64,000 nucleotides of DNA from Paraflavitalea sp. CAU 1676 (lineage in GTDB: Bacteria; Bacteroidota; Bacteroidia; Chitinophagales; Chitinophagaceae). The notes beneath the pieces were generated by a model. That model was given only the letters and a program-made list of their open reading frames with translations, did no database searches and was not told the DNA's origin. This document shows positions 43,027 through 51,470 of this stretch, in pieces. The stretch covers positions 248,001-312,000 of the forward strand of contig NZ_JARHUJ010000011.1 of NCBI RefSeq assembly GCF_029223285.1, written 5' to 3'. Positions within the stretch are counted from its first letter, which is position 1. Every line of letters starts with the position of its first letter. The translations under genes were made by a program, and so were the position numbers.

Positions 43027-45456
43027 CTACAACTTCACGTTGAGGGCGAGCATGAAGTTGGTTCCCGACATCGGGAAATAGAAGTTCTCGGTGATCACCT
43101 TACCATACTGGTAACTGTAGGTGTACCCATTCGAATTGTATTTCCGGTTGAACAGGTTATTTACCTGGCCCATTAGCACGATCTCTCTCGCAACTACATT
43201 ACGCAACGTATAAGATACTCTGGCATCCTGTACAAAGTAAGCAGCCAGTTTACGCTGGTTACTGGAAGTATTGTCGAGGTATTGCTTCCCTACGTACTTT
43301 TCAAGAAAAGTTATCTCGAAGCCCTTGGCAGGCAGTAAAGTAACATTGCCGCCGGCAATAAGCCTGGGCGAAAATGCGATATCGGTATTGCCGTGCGCGA
43401 TGGCCTGTTGACCGCCGTTGTCGTAATCGTCATAGAACTCTGTAAAGTTTTTGATACGGTTGCCGCTGAATGTAGCATTGGCGCCTATCTGTAGCCACTG
43501 CCGCAACTGCGCCGTACCCTGCAACTCAATTCCTATTCGGTAACTGTCATCTACATTGGTACGGGTATAGCCACCCACGTCATTCACCTTGCCAGTTTGC
43601 ACAAGTTGGTTCTTGTACAGCATGTAGTAACCATTGGCGCTAAACGAATACCAGCTGCCTCTTTGAGATATTCCAGCTTCGAAATCGTGCAGTTTCTCCG
43701 GCTTTGGCTGCTGTTGAGCACCGGCTTCAAAATCATCGCGATTGGGCTCTTTGTTAGCCTGCGCATAAGACAAATAGGTCATGAAGCCACCCTCGCTATA
43801 AGTAATACCCAATTTAGGATTGAAGAAATCGTAGGTATTGCGCACTTTCAGGTTGGGATTCTTGCGGAAGCCGCCGATATTATACAATACGCGGCGGTAC
43901 TGCAGGTCCACAAATGCTTCGAGGTTCGCTGTAAACTTATGCTGGTATTTGGCGTAACCATTCACATCCGTTTTATAAGCCTTCAGGTCGTACCAGCGAT
44001 ACCTGTTGGGTATGCCGGCCTGCGCCCACATGATCTCTCCAAAGTGTTTGCCATCGTACCGGTTCCAACCACCACCAATTGTTACCTGATCTGCTGCAGC
44101 CTTGTATTGGAGCGAAAATATCTGTCCATAGAATTTATTATCGAGCCAAAGCTGCCTGATGAGATCGGTTTTAGTTGCTGTAACACCACCCACTACATAA
44201 TTGGGCAATCCATACGAGCTGTACTTTTCCTGCGGTTTGTATTCTTCGTAGTACCCTTTCCCTTCCGTGAGCCAGAAGGCGGTATTGACGGCAAGCTTCG
44301 GGGAGAACTCATGGTTGAAGAATACCTGGTAGTGATCCTGCTGGTAGTTGTCGGTTTGATTGCTGTAGGTAAAGTAATTGTACTTGCGCGGATCGGCCGT
44401 GAACAGGTTTACTGAATCCTGTTGTGTATAGTAAAGTGTACCCAGGTTGTTGTAGTAATGTTCTGTCAGCTGGGCTTCATCACCATAGAGTTTTGCCTCT
44501 GGCACGCCGTTCCAGGACTGGTAAGTTTTTTCTTTTCCAGAAAATACGTTCACCCGTACCGATGTTTTAGCAGCAAGGTAGGCTCCGCTCAGGTAGAATG
44601 ACTTCAGATCACTTGAGCCACGGTCAACGAAACCGTCGCTACTGATCTTAGACAAGCGGGCGTCGATCGTGAAATGATCACTGATCAGGCCGCTGCCGGC
44701 CTTGAGCGTATGCTTCCAGGTGTTGAACGAACCTATGCTGTTGTTGAGTTCAGCATAAGCCCTGGTATTGGTTTCATTGGTGCTGAGGTTGATGGTAGCA
44801 CCAAAGGCGCCGGCTCCATTGGAAGAGGTGCCTACCCCTCGTTGTACCTGGATATTGTTGACCGACGAAGTGAAATCGGGCATGTTCACGAAAAAGCTAC
44901 CCTGCGATTCCACATCATTGTACGGAATTCCATTGAGGGTAACGTTGATGCGTGTTCCATCTGTACCGCGGATACGGACCCCGGTATAACCTACACCATT
45001 GCCCGCATCGGAACTTACCACAGCCGATGGCAGCTGGTTGAGGATAAAGGGCAGGTCCTGGCCCATATTGATCTTTTCGATCTCCTTTTTGGAGATATCG
45101 GTTTTGGCGAAGGGTGCCTTCTCCCCCGCCCTGATGGCCCTTACCTCTACCGGTTGCAGGAAAAGATTGAGCTTGTTAAGCTTGATCGTGATACCGGCCT
45201 CAGTTGTTGAAACGGTGGTGTCGATAGCTTGGTAGCCTACGCTGGTAATGCGCAGTGTGTACCGGCCATGCCTGATGCGTTGAAAACTGAATTGACCGGT
45301 TTCATTGGTTACCTGTGTAACAAAATTGGATAGCTCTACGGTGGCAGCTGCTACGGGTGCCCCGGTGGATGCATCGGTTACGTGGCCCTTAATTTGTTGA
45401 GCCAATAACCCGTGGGAAATCAATAAGTAGCAAATCCCCAAAAGCATTTTTCTCAT
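43027..45456 (-). CDS. TonB-dependent receptor controlled by a TPP riboswitch (predicted thiamin or precursor uptake)
   Basis: An 809-residue TonB-dependent receptor: signal peptide (MRKMLLGICYLLISHGLLAQ), carboxypeptidase-like repeat (IKGHVTDASTGAPVAAATVE), plug (GQDLPFILNQLPSAVVSSDA, GVRIRGTDGTRINVTLNGIPYNDVES, QRGVGTSSNGAGAFGATINL) and a barrel ending NFMLALNVKL. The plug resembles FecA/OMR-type receptors and not SusC; no SusD gene is near. The upstream thiamin-pyrophosphate riboswitch is the main clue that it imports thiamin or a thiamin precursor, as predicted in comparative studies of Bacteroidota thiamin regulons. No thiamin synthesis gene is adjacent. Confidence 0.9.
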   Translation of the reverse strand: MRKMLLGICYLLISHGLLAQQIKGHVTDASTGAPVAAATVELSNFVTQVTNETGQFSFQRIRHGRYTLRITSVGYQAIDTTVSTTEAGITIKLNKLNLFLQPVEVRAIRAGEKAPFAKTDISKKEIEKINMGQDLPFILNQLPSAVVSSDAGNGVGYTGVRIRGTDGTRINVTLNGIPYNDVESQGSFFVNMPDFTSSVNNIQVQRGVGTSSNGAGAFGATINLSTNETNTRAYAELNNSIGSFNTWKHTLKAGSGLISDHFTIDARLSKISSDGFVDRGSSDLKSFYLSGAYLAAKTSVRVNVFSGKEKTYQSWNGVPEAKLYGDEAQLTEHYYNNLGTLYYTQQDSVNLFTADPRKYNYFTYSNQTDNYQQDHYQVFFNHEFSPKLAVNTAFWLTEGKGYYEEYKPQEKYSSYGLPNYVVGGVTATKTDLIRQLWLDNKFYGQIFSLQYKAAADQVTIGGGWNRYDGKHFGEIMWAQAGIPNRYRWYDLKAYKTDVNGYAKYQHKFTANLEAFVDLQYRRVLYNIGGFRKNPNLKVRNTYDFFNPKLGITYSEGGFMTYLSYAQANKEPNRDDFEAGAQQQPKPEKLHDFEAGISQRGSWYSFSANGYYMLYKNQLVQTGKVNDVGGYTRTNVDDSYRIGIELQGTAQLRQWLQIGANATFSGNRIKNFTEFYDDYDNGGQQAIAHGNTDIAFSPRLIAGGNVTLLPAKGFEITFLEKYVGKQYLDNTSSNQRKLAAYFVQDARVSYTLRNVVAREIVLMGQVNNLFNRKYNSNGYTYSYQYGKVITENFYFPMSGTNFMLALNVKL

Positions 45457-45540
45457 CTTCGGAAAGATTTAGAGTGAAAAAAAATGATTTAAGAGAAAAT
45501 GCTGCGAAAGCGAAGTGTAGACAATAGAAGAGGACCTACC

Positions 45541-45635
45541 TTCCCTGCGCAGGCATTACCCTGGTCAGGTTCTACGGGTATAATCTCAGCCTTTAGACAT
45601 ACTGCCTGGGCAGTATGAGAAAAGCACCCCGGGAA
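45541..45635 (-). promoter_or_regulatory. TPP riboswitch
   Basis: On the minus strand the conserved thi-box pieces appear in order: CCCGGGGTGC, GGCTGAGATTATACCCGTA, GAACCTGACCAGGGTAATGC, CAGCG-equivalent CTGCGCAGGGAAGG. TTCCC (5') and GGGAA (3') close stem P1. It sits in the 361-base interval before the TonB receptor, 85 bases from the ATG. With this short expression platform, either translation or transcription control is possible. Confidence 0.96.
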
Positions 45636-45666
45636 TCTGAAAAAACCTCTTTGGCCAAAGAGACCG

Positions 45667-45674
45667 CAAAGATA
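45667..45674 (-). promoter_or_regulatory. -7 element TATCTTTG before the TPP leader
   Basis: TATCTTTG fits TAnnTTTG and predicts an RNA start near 45660, just inside the perfect palindrome CTCTTTGGCCAAAGAG (45647-45662). Confidence 0.5.
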
Positions 45675-45817
45675 CAGGCAAAAAAACTTTTTTAAAAGAA
45701 TTGTAACATTCTGGTGCGGGCATCCGTCACACCTATATAACAGCAGCCGGGTGGCTTACTGGCAGACCGGATGCAACATTCAACAAATCAAGCAGTCTCT
45801 ATACTAAAATGCTTATT

Positions 45818-46543
45818 ATGAAAAAGATCGGATTGTTAGGCTTCGGCATTCTTTTTTCGCTCTTATTATCGGCACAGAAACAAGTGAATGATCCTTTGGC
45901 CCAGGTGCGCCAGGTATCGGGCTTTCATGCCATTAAAGTATCTACAGGTATCAAAGTATATTTAAGTCAGGGTCCCGAAGCAGTAGCGGTGAGTGCTACC
46001 AAGGCCGAGTACCGCGACAAGATCGTTACCAAAGTGGAAGGCGGCGTTTTGAAGATCTATTACGAACAGGAAACCCTGAAGTTCTGGAAGAACGGTGGCG
46101 GTACCAAAGGCAAAAACCCTGTAGCGTATGTATCTATCGACAAGATAGATGGTATTGATCTCGCTTCCGGCTCCAGCATTGCAGTAGAAGGAGACCTGAA
46201 AGGTGATAAACTGGTGATGGATGTTTCGAGTGGTGCGGTGTTCAAAGGCGCCATCGCCTTCAATGGTCTGGACATCGATCTAAGCAGTGGTTCAGTAGTT
46301 AATATCTCCGGTACATCCAATACCCTGAATGTTGATGCCAGCAGCGGCAGTATCTTCCATGGCTACGAACTCGCAGTAAATAATTGCGATGTAGATGTGA
46401 GCAGCGGTGCAGGTGCGCAGATCACGATCAACAAAGAGATGTCGGCGGAAGCGAGCAGCGGCGGTTATGTTTCTTACAAAGGCAATGGAGTGATCCGCAA
46501 CGTAAAGACCAGCAGTGGTGGATCTGTTTCCAAGAAAGGATAA
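45818..46543 (+). CDS. Head GIN domain (DUF2807) secreted protein, copy 1
   Basis: An exported protein of 241 residues from the ATG at 45818 (MKKIGLLGFGILFSLLLSAQ); an ATG nine bases earlier is also possible. It is a DUF2807 (putative auto-transporter adhesin, head GIN) repeat beta-solenoid: successive rungs carry DLASGSSIAVEGDLKG, MDVSSGAVFKGAI, DLSSGSVVNISGT, DASSGSIFHGYEL, DVSSGAGAQITI and EASSGGYVSYKG, with SSG at the same place in each turn. Such proteins are cell-surface or periplasmic and of unknown role. A similar gene follows 33 bases later. Confidence 0.88.
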   Translation: MKKIGLLGFGILFSLLLSAQKQVNDPLAQVRQVSGFHAIKVSTGIKVYLSQGPEAVAVSATKAEYRDKIVTKVEGGVLKIYYEQETLKFWKNGGGTKGKNPVAYVSIDKIDGIDLASGSSIAVEGDLKGDKLVMDVSSGAVFKGAIAFNGLDIDLSSGSVVNISGTSNTLNVDASSGSIFHGYELAVNNCDVDVSSGAGAQITINKEMSAEASSGGYVSYKGNGVIRNVKTSSGGSVSKKG

Positions 46544-46576
46544 TATTCAACTAACTCAATACAAACTGAGCAACCC

Positions 46577-47281
46577 ATGAAAAAGGTATTTCTCTTACTG
46601 ATTATGGCCCTGCCTCTCGCCATGATGGCCCAGAAGGTGATCACGGATGAAAACGCACAACCCCGTCAGGTAGGCAGCTTTCACGCTATCCGCGTTTCCA
46701 ATGCCATTGACCTGTACCTCTCCCAATCCGACGAAGAAGCGCTGGCGGTGAGCGCCATCAAACCCGAGTTCCGCGATCGCATCAAAACTGTAGTGGAAGA
46801 TGGCGTGTTGAAGATCAGTTACGATGATGATGGTAAATGGTGGAAAGGCAGCAAGAAACTGAAGGTGTATGTATCTTTCAAAAACATCGACAAGCTAACG
46901 GCAAATGGCGCCAGTGATGTGGTAGTTACCGGTACGATCAAGGCCAACGACATGGTACTCTCTATGGGCGGCGCCAGTGATTTCAAAGGGGCTATCGAAG
47001 CAAATTCGCTCGATGTGAGCCTGAGCGGCGCTTCCGATGCGGTGGTGCATGGTAAGGTTACGGTGCTGAAGGTAGATGCCAATGGTGCGAGCGATTTCAA
47101 GGGTTATGACCTGATCGTGGACAATTGTGATGCTGATGCCAGCGGTGCTTCCGATATCAAGATCACCGTGAACAAGGAATTGAATGTGCGGGCCTCGGGC
47201 GCCAGTGGTGTACACTACAAAGGAGATGGAGTGATCCGTGACCTGAGATCAAGTGGCGCCAGCAGTGTGCGCAGGGGGTAA
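46577..47281 (+). CDS. Head GIN domain (DUF2807) secreted protein, copy 2
   Basis: A 234-residue paralogue of the preceding gene with signal peptide MKKVFLLLIMALPLAMMAQK. The solenoid rungs here repeat GASD instead of SSG (TANGASDVVVTGTIK, SMGGASDFKGAIEAN, SLSGASDAVVHGKV, DANGASDFKGYDL, DASGASDIKITV, RASGASGVHYKG). The two copies are clearly one tandem duplication whose turn motif diverged in concert. It ends in a strong terminator. Confidence 0.88.
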   Translation: MKKVFLLLIMALPLAMMAQKVITDENAQPRQVGSFHAIRVSNAIDLYLSQSDEEALAVSAIKPEFRDRIKTVVEDGVLKISYDDDGKWWKGSKKLKVYVSFKNIDKLTANGASDVVVTGTIKANDMVLSMGGASDFKGAIEANSLDVSLSGASDAVVHGKVTVLKVDANGASDFKGYDLIVDNCDADASGASDIKITVNKELNVRASGASGVHYKGDGVIRDLRSSGASSVRRG

Positions 47282-47332
47282 TCAGCCGGAAAAAACGACT
47301 CCTGCGTTTTAAATTCAACGATAAAGCTTTTC

Positions 47333-47361
47333 GGGGCTGACCTGTTGGTCAGCCCTTTTTT
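47333..47361 (+). terminator. Terminator after the DUF2807 pair
   Basis: Stem GGGCTGACC / GGTCAGCCC with loop TGTT and seven Ts. Confidence 0.92.
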
Positions 47362-47511
47362 TATTAATTATCCTGTTACCCTATGGTGTGCCAGGCATCA
47401 TCCTTCGTTCAACCCAGGGCCATCTTAGGGTGTTGGTGGGGGGAGGTCTTCAGCACCAACCAGTTGAGGCCTTTTCGGGACCTAAACACGCTGTAACAGC
47501 TTCTTTGGCAT

Positions 47512-48354
47512 TTATTGATTGCCAAAGGCCCAAACCAGGAACGCGGGCAATTGAGCGCTCCAGTCGGGCCAGTCATGACGGCCGGCGGGTGCTTCCACAT
47601 ATTGAACATCGCCGGAGCCGCCCATTCTCTTTTGCACCAGGGCGATCACGTCTTTGGTATCGTCCACTACATCTATGATCCCGTCTTTATCCCGGTCGGA
47701 TGATTCTTCGGCTCCGCCGGCATAAAACCAGTATTGCTGATGTGGCTTCTTGCGGGAGTCTTTCAATTTCGCGATCATTATGCGGTTATCATCATCCTTA
47801 TAGGTCGTATCGGACAGGTCTTTATCGCGCCACCAGAATGAACCGGAGAAAATACCGGCTTTATCGATCTTATCGGCATGGTTCCAGGCAATATCGAAAG
47901 CAGAGAGCGCGCCCAGGGAAAATCCAGCTATAGCCACTGTGTTGAACTTACGCACGCCGGCCTTCTTTTTTATGAAAGGATAGAGTTCGTTGTTGACGAA
48001 CGCATCATAGTAGCCTGCCCGGCTGCCACGTTGTTCAAAATCGGGTTTGTCGGCCACTCCATACTCCTGCATCCGGTCGCCGCTATGTACAGCTACAACC
48101 ACCAGTGGCTTTATCGCTTTGGCTTTGTAAAGACTGTCGAGCAGGTCATTCAACCGCAGCCTGTCGGCTTCCTGGCCATCGTTCAGGATCAGAAGATTCA
48201 GCTGTGACTTATCATCAGGCAGCGGCGTATTGAAGATCGTAAGTTGTACAGCGCGCTGCAGGTGGCGGGAGTAAAGGCTATCCTGCTGTTTTTTCGGGGC
48301 CGCTTTACAGGCGCAAACACCGACCAGCAGGCATATTAACGATATCTTATTCAT
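47512..48354 (-). CDS. Esterase-family (alpha/beta hydrolase) lipoprotein with an EF-hand-like loop
   Basis: A 280-residue lipoprotein (signal MNKISLICLLVGVCAC, Cys16 the likely anchor) of the putative esterase D / enterochelin-esterase-like family. The nucleophile elbow is AIAGFSLGALSAFD, the catalytic His is in GRHDWPDW (His260). An insert reads SSDRDKDGIIDVVDDTKD (calcium-loop pattern DxDxDG at about residues 220-231), resembling a dockerin/thrombospondin-type-3 calcium loop, unusual inside an esterase. The substrate is unknown. It is convergent with the DUF2807 pair. Confidence 0.8.
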   Translation of the reverse strand: MNKISLICLLVGVCACKAAPKKQQDSLYSRHLQRAVQLTIFNTPLPDDKSQLNLLILNDGQEADRLRLNDLLDSLYKAKAIKPLVVVAVHSGDRMQEYGVADKPDFEQRGSRAGYYDAFVNNELYPFIKKKAGVRKFNTVAIAGFSLGALSAFDIAWNHADKIDKAGIFSGSFWWRDKDLSDTTYKDDDNRIMIAKLKDSRKKPHQQYWFYAGGAEESSDRDKDGIIDVVDDTKDVIALVQKRMGGSGDVQYVEAPAGRHDWPDWSAQLPAFLVWAFGNQ

Positions 48355-48393
48355 AACCCTGAAAATACAATTTGTAAAAAAAGTAAATCAAAT

Positions 48394-48423
48394 TTGGCAG
48401 TAATGAAAAAAAGTGTACATTTG
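48394..48423 (+). promoter_or_regulatory. Promoter of the initiator tRNA gene
   Basis: TTG (48394-48396), 19-base spacer, TACATTTG (48416-48423); the RNA would start within a few bases of the tRNA. Confidence 0.75.
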
Positions 48424-48433
48424 CAACCCACAT

Positions 48434-48508
<75 letters not shown>

Positions 48509-48519
48509 AATCAAAAGCA

Positions 48520-48548
48520 AGGGATTAGCAATGCTGATCCCTTTTTTT
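48520..48548 (+). terminator. Terminator after the tRNA
   Basis: Stem AGGGATTAGC / GCTGATCCCT (one wobble) with loop AAT and seven Ts. Confidence 0.9.
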
Positions 48549-48610
48549 ATTGGTATAAGGTTACCTGGGCGTCTCTTCCAGGCTTACTTTATACCACGAC
48601 AACCTTTTAT

Positions 48611-48618
48611 TACCTTTG
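48611..48618 (+). promoter_or_regulatory. -7 element TACCTTTG before era
   Basis: TACCTTTG ends eight bases before the era ATG at 48627, so the leader would be only a few bases long. Confidence 0.5.
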
Positions 48619-48626
48619 CATTCTTT

Positions 48627-49496
48627 ATGAAATCGGGGTTTGTAAGCATATTCGGGAAGCCCAACGCGGGCAAAAGCACACTCTTGAACGCCATCATGGG
48701 CGAGAAGCTGGCTATTGTATCACCTAAAGTGCAAACAACCCGTCACCGGATCAAAGGCATCGTCACCACGCCCGAATACCAGATCATCTTTTCCGATACG
48801 CCCGGCATCATTGAACCCAAGTACAAACTACAGGAGAAAATGATGCATGCTGTACAGCAGGCGCAGGAAGATACTGATGTTGCCGTGTTGCTGGTCGATA
48901 TCAATGAAAACCTGGAAGAGGCCAATACCCTTTTTTCCTCCCTGCGATTGAAAGCACCGGCCATTGTAGCAATCAATAAGCTGGATACCGCCAAAGCAGA
49001 AAAGAAGGAAGCAGCGCTAAGCTTTTTCCGCGGGCAGCCTTATTGCAAGGAAGTCGTAGGCATCTCTGCGTTGAAAGGCGCACAGGTAGATGACCTGCTG
49101 AAGACAATCGTGCAATACATGCCCGAAGGCGAACCCTTCTTTGCTGAGGACGAGATGACCGACCTGCCTACCCGCTTTTTTGTAGCAGAGATGATACGGG
49201 AAAAGATCTTCTACCTGTTCAAGGACGAGATCCCCTATCATACTACGGTGATCGTGCGGGAGTTCAAAGAGAAGGCAACACTTGTCAAGATAGTCGCCGA
49301 TATCGTTGTACAGCGCGAATCACAGAAAGCCATCCTGCTGGGCGAAGGGGGTAAAATGATCAAGCAGCTGGGTACCGACGCGCGGAAAGATATTGAACAG
49401 TTCATTGGTCAAAAGGTATTCCTGGAGTTGTTTGTGAAGGTGAAGCCCAAATGGAGGGATAACGATTTCATGCTGAAAGAATACGGTTATCATTAA
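48627..49496 (+). CDS. era: GTPase Era
   Basis: Era, 289 residues from the ATG at 48627 (MKSGFVSIFGKPNAGKSTLLNA); the frame extends upstream to 48531 but that part covers the tRNA terminator. Era is an essential GTPase in 16S rRNA maturation and 30S assembly. G1 is FGKPNAGKSTLLNA, G2 TTRHRIKGI, G3 DTPGI, G4 NKLD; the C-terminal KH domain has the signature ILLGEGGKMIKQLGTDARKDIE and ends KPKWRDNDFMLKEYGYH. der follows 16 bases later, and the two form an operon of ribosome-assembly GTPases. Confidence 0.97.
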   Translation: MKSGFVSIFGKPNAGKSTLLNAIMGEKLAIVSPKVQTTRHRIKGIVTTPEYQIIFSDTPGIIEPKYKLQEKMMHAVQQAQEDTDVAVLLVDINENLEEANTLFSSLRLKAPAIVAINKLDTAKAEKKEAALSFFRGQPYCKEVVGISALKGAQVDDLLKTIVQYMPEGEPFFAEDEMTDLPTRFFVAEMIREKIFYLFKDEIPYHTTVIVREFKEKATLVKIVADIVVQRESQKAILLGEGGKMIKQLGTDARKDIEQFIGQKVFLELFVKVKPKWRDNDFMLKEYGYH

Positions 49497-49512
49497 ATAA
49501 TAAGAAGCAGTT

Positions 49513-50862
49513 ATGGCTGGTTTTACGGTAGCAATAGTTGGACGACCCAATGTAGGAAAGAGTACATTTTTTAACAGACTGCTGGAGCAGCGCAAAGCCA
49601 TCGTGGATGATGTGAGCGGCGTTACGCGCGACCGGCAGTACGGTGTAGCTGATTGGAATGGCAAGTCGTTCAACGTGATCGATACCGGGGGATTTGTACC
49701 CCAAAGTGAAGATGTGTTCGAACGCGAGATCCGCAAGCAGGTGATGATCGCCCTTGAAGAAGCCAATGCCCTGATCTTTATGGGCGATGCTGCAACCGGC
49801 ATAACCGATCTCGATGAATCGATGGCCGATGTGCTGCGCCGCACTTCCAAACCAGTCTTTTTAGCCGTTAATAAAGTAGACAATTCAGCGCGCATGCTGG
49901 AAGCGACCGAGTTTTATGGACTTGGCTTCGACAATGTGTTCTTCATTTCTTCTATGAGTGGTAGTGGCAGTGGTGAATTGCTGGATGCCATTACGGCTTT
50001 GATACCGGCTGAACCAGCTACAGAACCCGAAGACTATACCGGAGAAGAAGGAGAGGAAAAACCTAAGGAACCCACTATTCCAAAGTTTGCGATCATTGGG
50101 CAGCCGAACGTAGGCAAGTCATCTCTTCTTAATGCATTGATAGGCCAGGAACGAACCATTGTCAGCGAGATCGCTGGTACTACCCGCGACACCATCCATA
50201 CACATTATAATCTTTTCCAGAAAGAATTCGTACTCATCGACACGGCCGGTATCCGCCGCAAAACGAGGGTACATGAAGACCTCGAGTTCTATTCGGTTAT
50301 CCGTGCTATCAAGGCCATGGACGAAGCAGATGTATGCTTATTACTGCTGGATGCCGAGAAAGGGATCACAGCCCAGGACCTGAACATTTTCAGCCTGGCA
50401 GTCCGTAAAGGCAAAGGAGTAGTGATCCTGGTAAACAAATGGGACCTGATGGAAAAGGCTACCAATACGGCACGTGACTACGAAAAGGTACTGAAAGACC
50501 GCCTGGCTCCCTTTAATGATGTACCCATCCTCTTTATTTCTGCTAAGGATAAACTGCGCATCCACAAGGCTATTGAATTGGCACTGGATGTTTTCGAAAG
50601 CAAACAACGCCACATTCCAACCTCACAGTTGAACGAGATCATGTTGAAGGCCATCGAGTCTTACCACCCGCCGGTGGTACGCGGCAATTCTATCAAGATC
50701 AAGTTTGTGACACAGTTACCAACACATGTTCCTTCTTTTGCATTCTTCTGTAACTATCCCGACGAGGTCAAGCAACCTTACAAGAACTATCTCGAAAATC
50801 AATTGAGACAAAATTTTAATTTCAAAGGAGTACCGGTAAGATTGTTCTTCCGGAAGAAATAA
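49513..50862 (+). CDS. der: Ribosome assembly GTPase Der (EngA)
   Basis: Der, 449 residues, the double-G-domain GTPase for 50S subunit assembly. Domain 1: VGRPNVGKSTFFNRL, DTGGF and NKVD; domain 2: IGQPNVGKSSLLNALIGQ, DTAGIRRK and NKWDL, separated by an acidic linker (PEDYTGEEGEEKPKEP). The C-terminal KH-like domain has VRGNSIKIKFVTQLPTHVPSFAFFCNYPDEV and PVRLFFRKK. All G motifs are intact. It directly follows era. Confidence 0.97.
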   Translation: MAGFTVAIVGRPNVGKSTFFNRLLEQRKAIVDDVSGVTRDRQYGVADWNGKSFNVIDTGGFVPQSEDVFEREIRKQVMIALEEANALIFMGDAATGITDLDESMADVLRRTSKPVFLAVNKVDNSARMLEATEFYGLGFDNVFFISSMSGSGSGELLDAITALIPAEPATEPEDYTGEEGEEKPKEPTIPKFAIIGQPNVGKSSLLNALIGQERTIVSEIAGTTRDTIHTHYNLFQKEFVLIDTAGIRRKTRVHEDLEFYSVIRAIKAMDEADVCLLLLDAEKGITAQDLNIFSLAVRKGKGVVILVNKWDLMEKATNTARDYEKVLKDRLAPFNDVPILFISAKDKLRIHKAIELALDVFESKQRHIPTSQLNEIMLKAIESYHPPVVRGNSIKIKFVTQLPTHVPSFAFFCNYPDEVKQPYKNYLENQLRQNFNFKGVPVRLFFRKK

Positions 50863-50925
50863 GGCGGTATTTGATAGTAAATAAACCCGGTTCAAATCAA
50901 AATTCAATCTACTGATTGTAAAATA

Positions 50926-50956
50926 TTTGCATAATAGCAAAAAGATATTACTTTTG
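50926..50956 (+). promoter_or_regulatory. Strong promoter of the small lipoprotein gene
   Basis: TTTG (50926-50929), 19-base spacer, TACTTTTG (50949-50956): a full consensus Bacteroidota promoter. Expected RNA start near 50962, leader about 27 bases. Confidence 0.75.
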
Positions 50957-50989
50957 CGCCCATCTCATCAAACTCAAAAGCAATTCCAA

Positions 50990-51193
50990 ATGAAAAAGTT
51001 ACTCGCTATTTTAGCTGTTGCTGGTTTTTTAACTGCTTGCAGCGATGGTGGTACTGCTGAAGAAACAAAGTCTGATTCTACAGCTGCTCCTGCTACATCT
51101 GCTCCTGCTGCTGACAGCACAGCTACTCCTGCTGCTGATTCTACACTGAAAGCTGACAGCACTAAGCCTGCTGCAGACAGCACTAAGAAATAG
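50990..51193 (+). CDS. Small Ala/Thr/Ser-rich lipoprotein with repeats
   Basis: A 67-residue lipoprotein starting at the ATG at 50990 (MKKLLAILAVAGFLTAC, Cys17), not at the TTG at 50927, which lies in the promoter. The mature part has about 50 residues of low complexity with repeats of PAADST and KADSTKPA, lacking aromatic residues. It resembles entericidin-like or other highly expressed small surface lipoproteins of Bacteroidota, whose role is unknown. Strong promoter and terminator fit high expression. Confidence 0.8.
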   Translation: MKKLLAILAVAGFLTACSDGGTAEETKSDSTAAPATSAPAADSTATPAADSTLKADSTKPAADSTKK

Positions 51194-51216
51194 TAGTCTG
51201 GCAAGATATTTTGCTG

Positions 51217-51242
51217 GCCTCCCCCACAGGGAGGCTTTTTTT
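51217..51242 (+). terminator. Terminator after the small lipoprotein
   Basis: Stem GCCTCCC / GGGAGGC with loop CCACA and seven Ts. The next 230 bases to 51470 show no clear element. Confidence 0.9.
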
Positions 51243-51470
51243 ATTGGTATACAGGATCATTGACATATGCGCTCCGACACATATAAATAAATCAATCTAT
51301 TTAAAATCATTATTCAGGAAGTTGATGGCCGTTTTTGTTTTTTGCCTAAATTGGCTTCTCAAATAGCCGCTTACAACCAAAACGAATTATAAACCTCTGG
51401 AATCCATCTCCTGTGTGCACCATTATTCCGATCTCATTCATTATTCAACGCCTGTAAACTATTCAATTGC

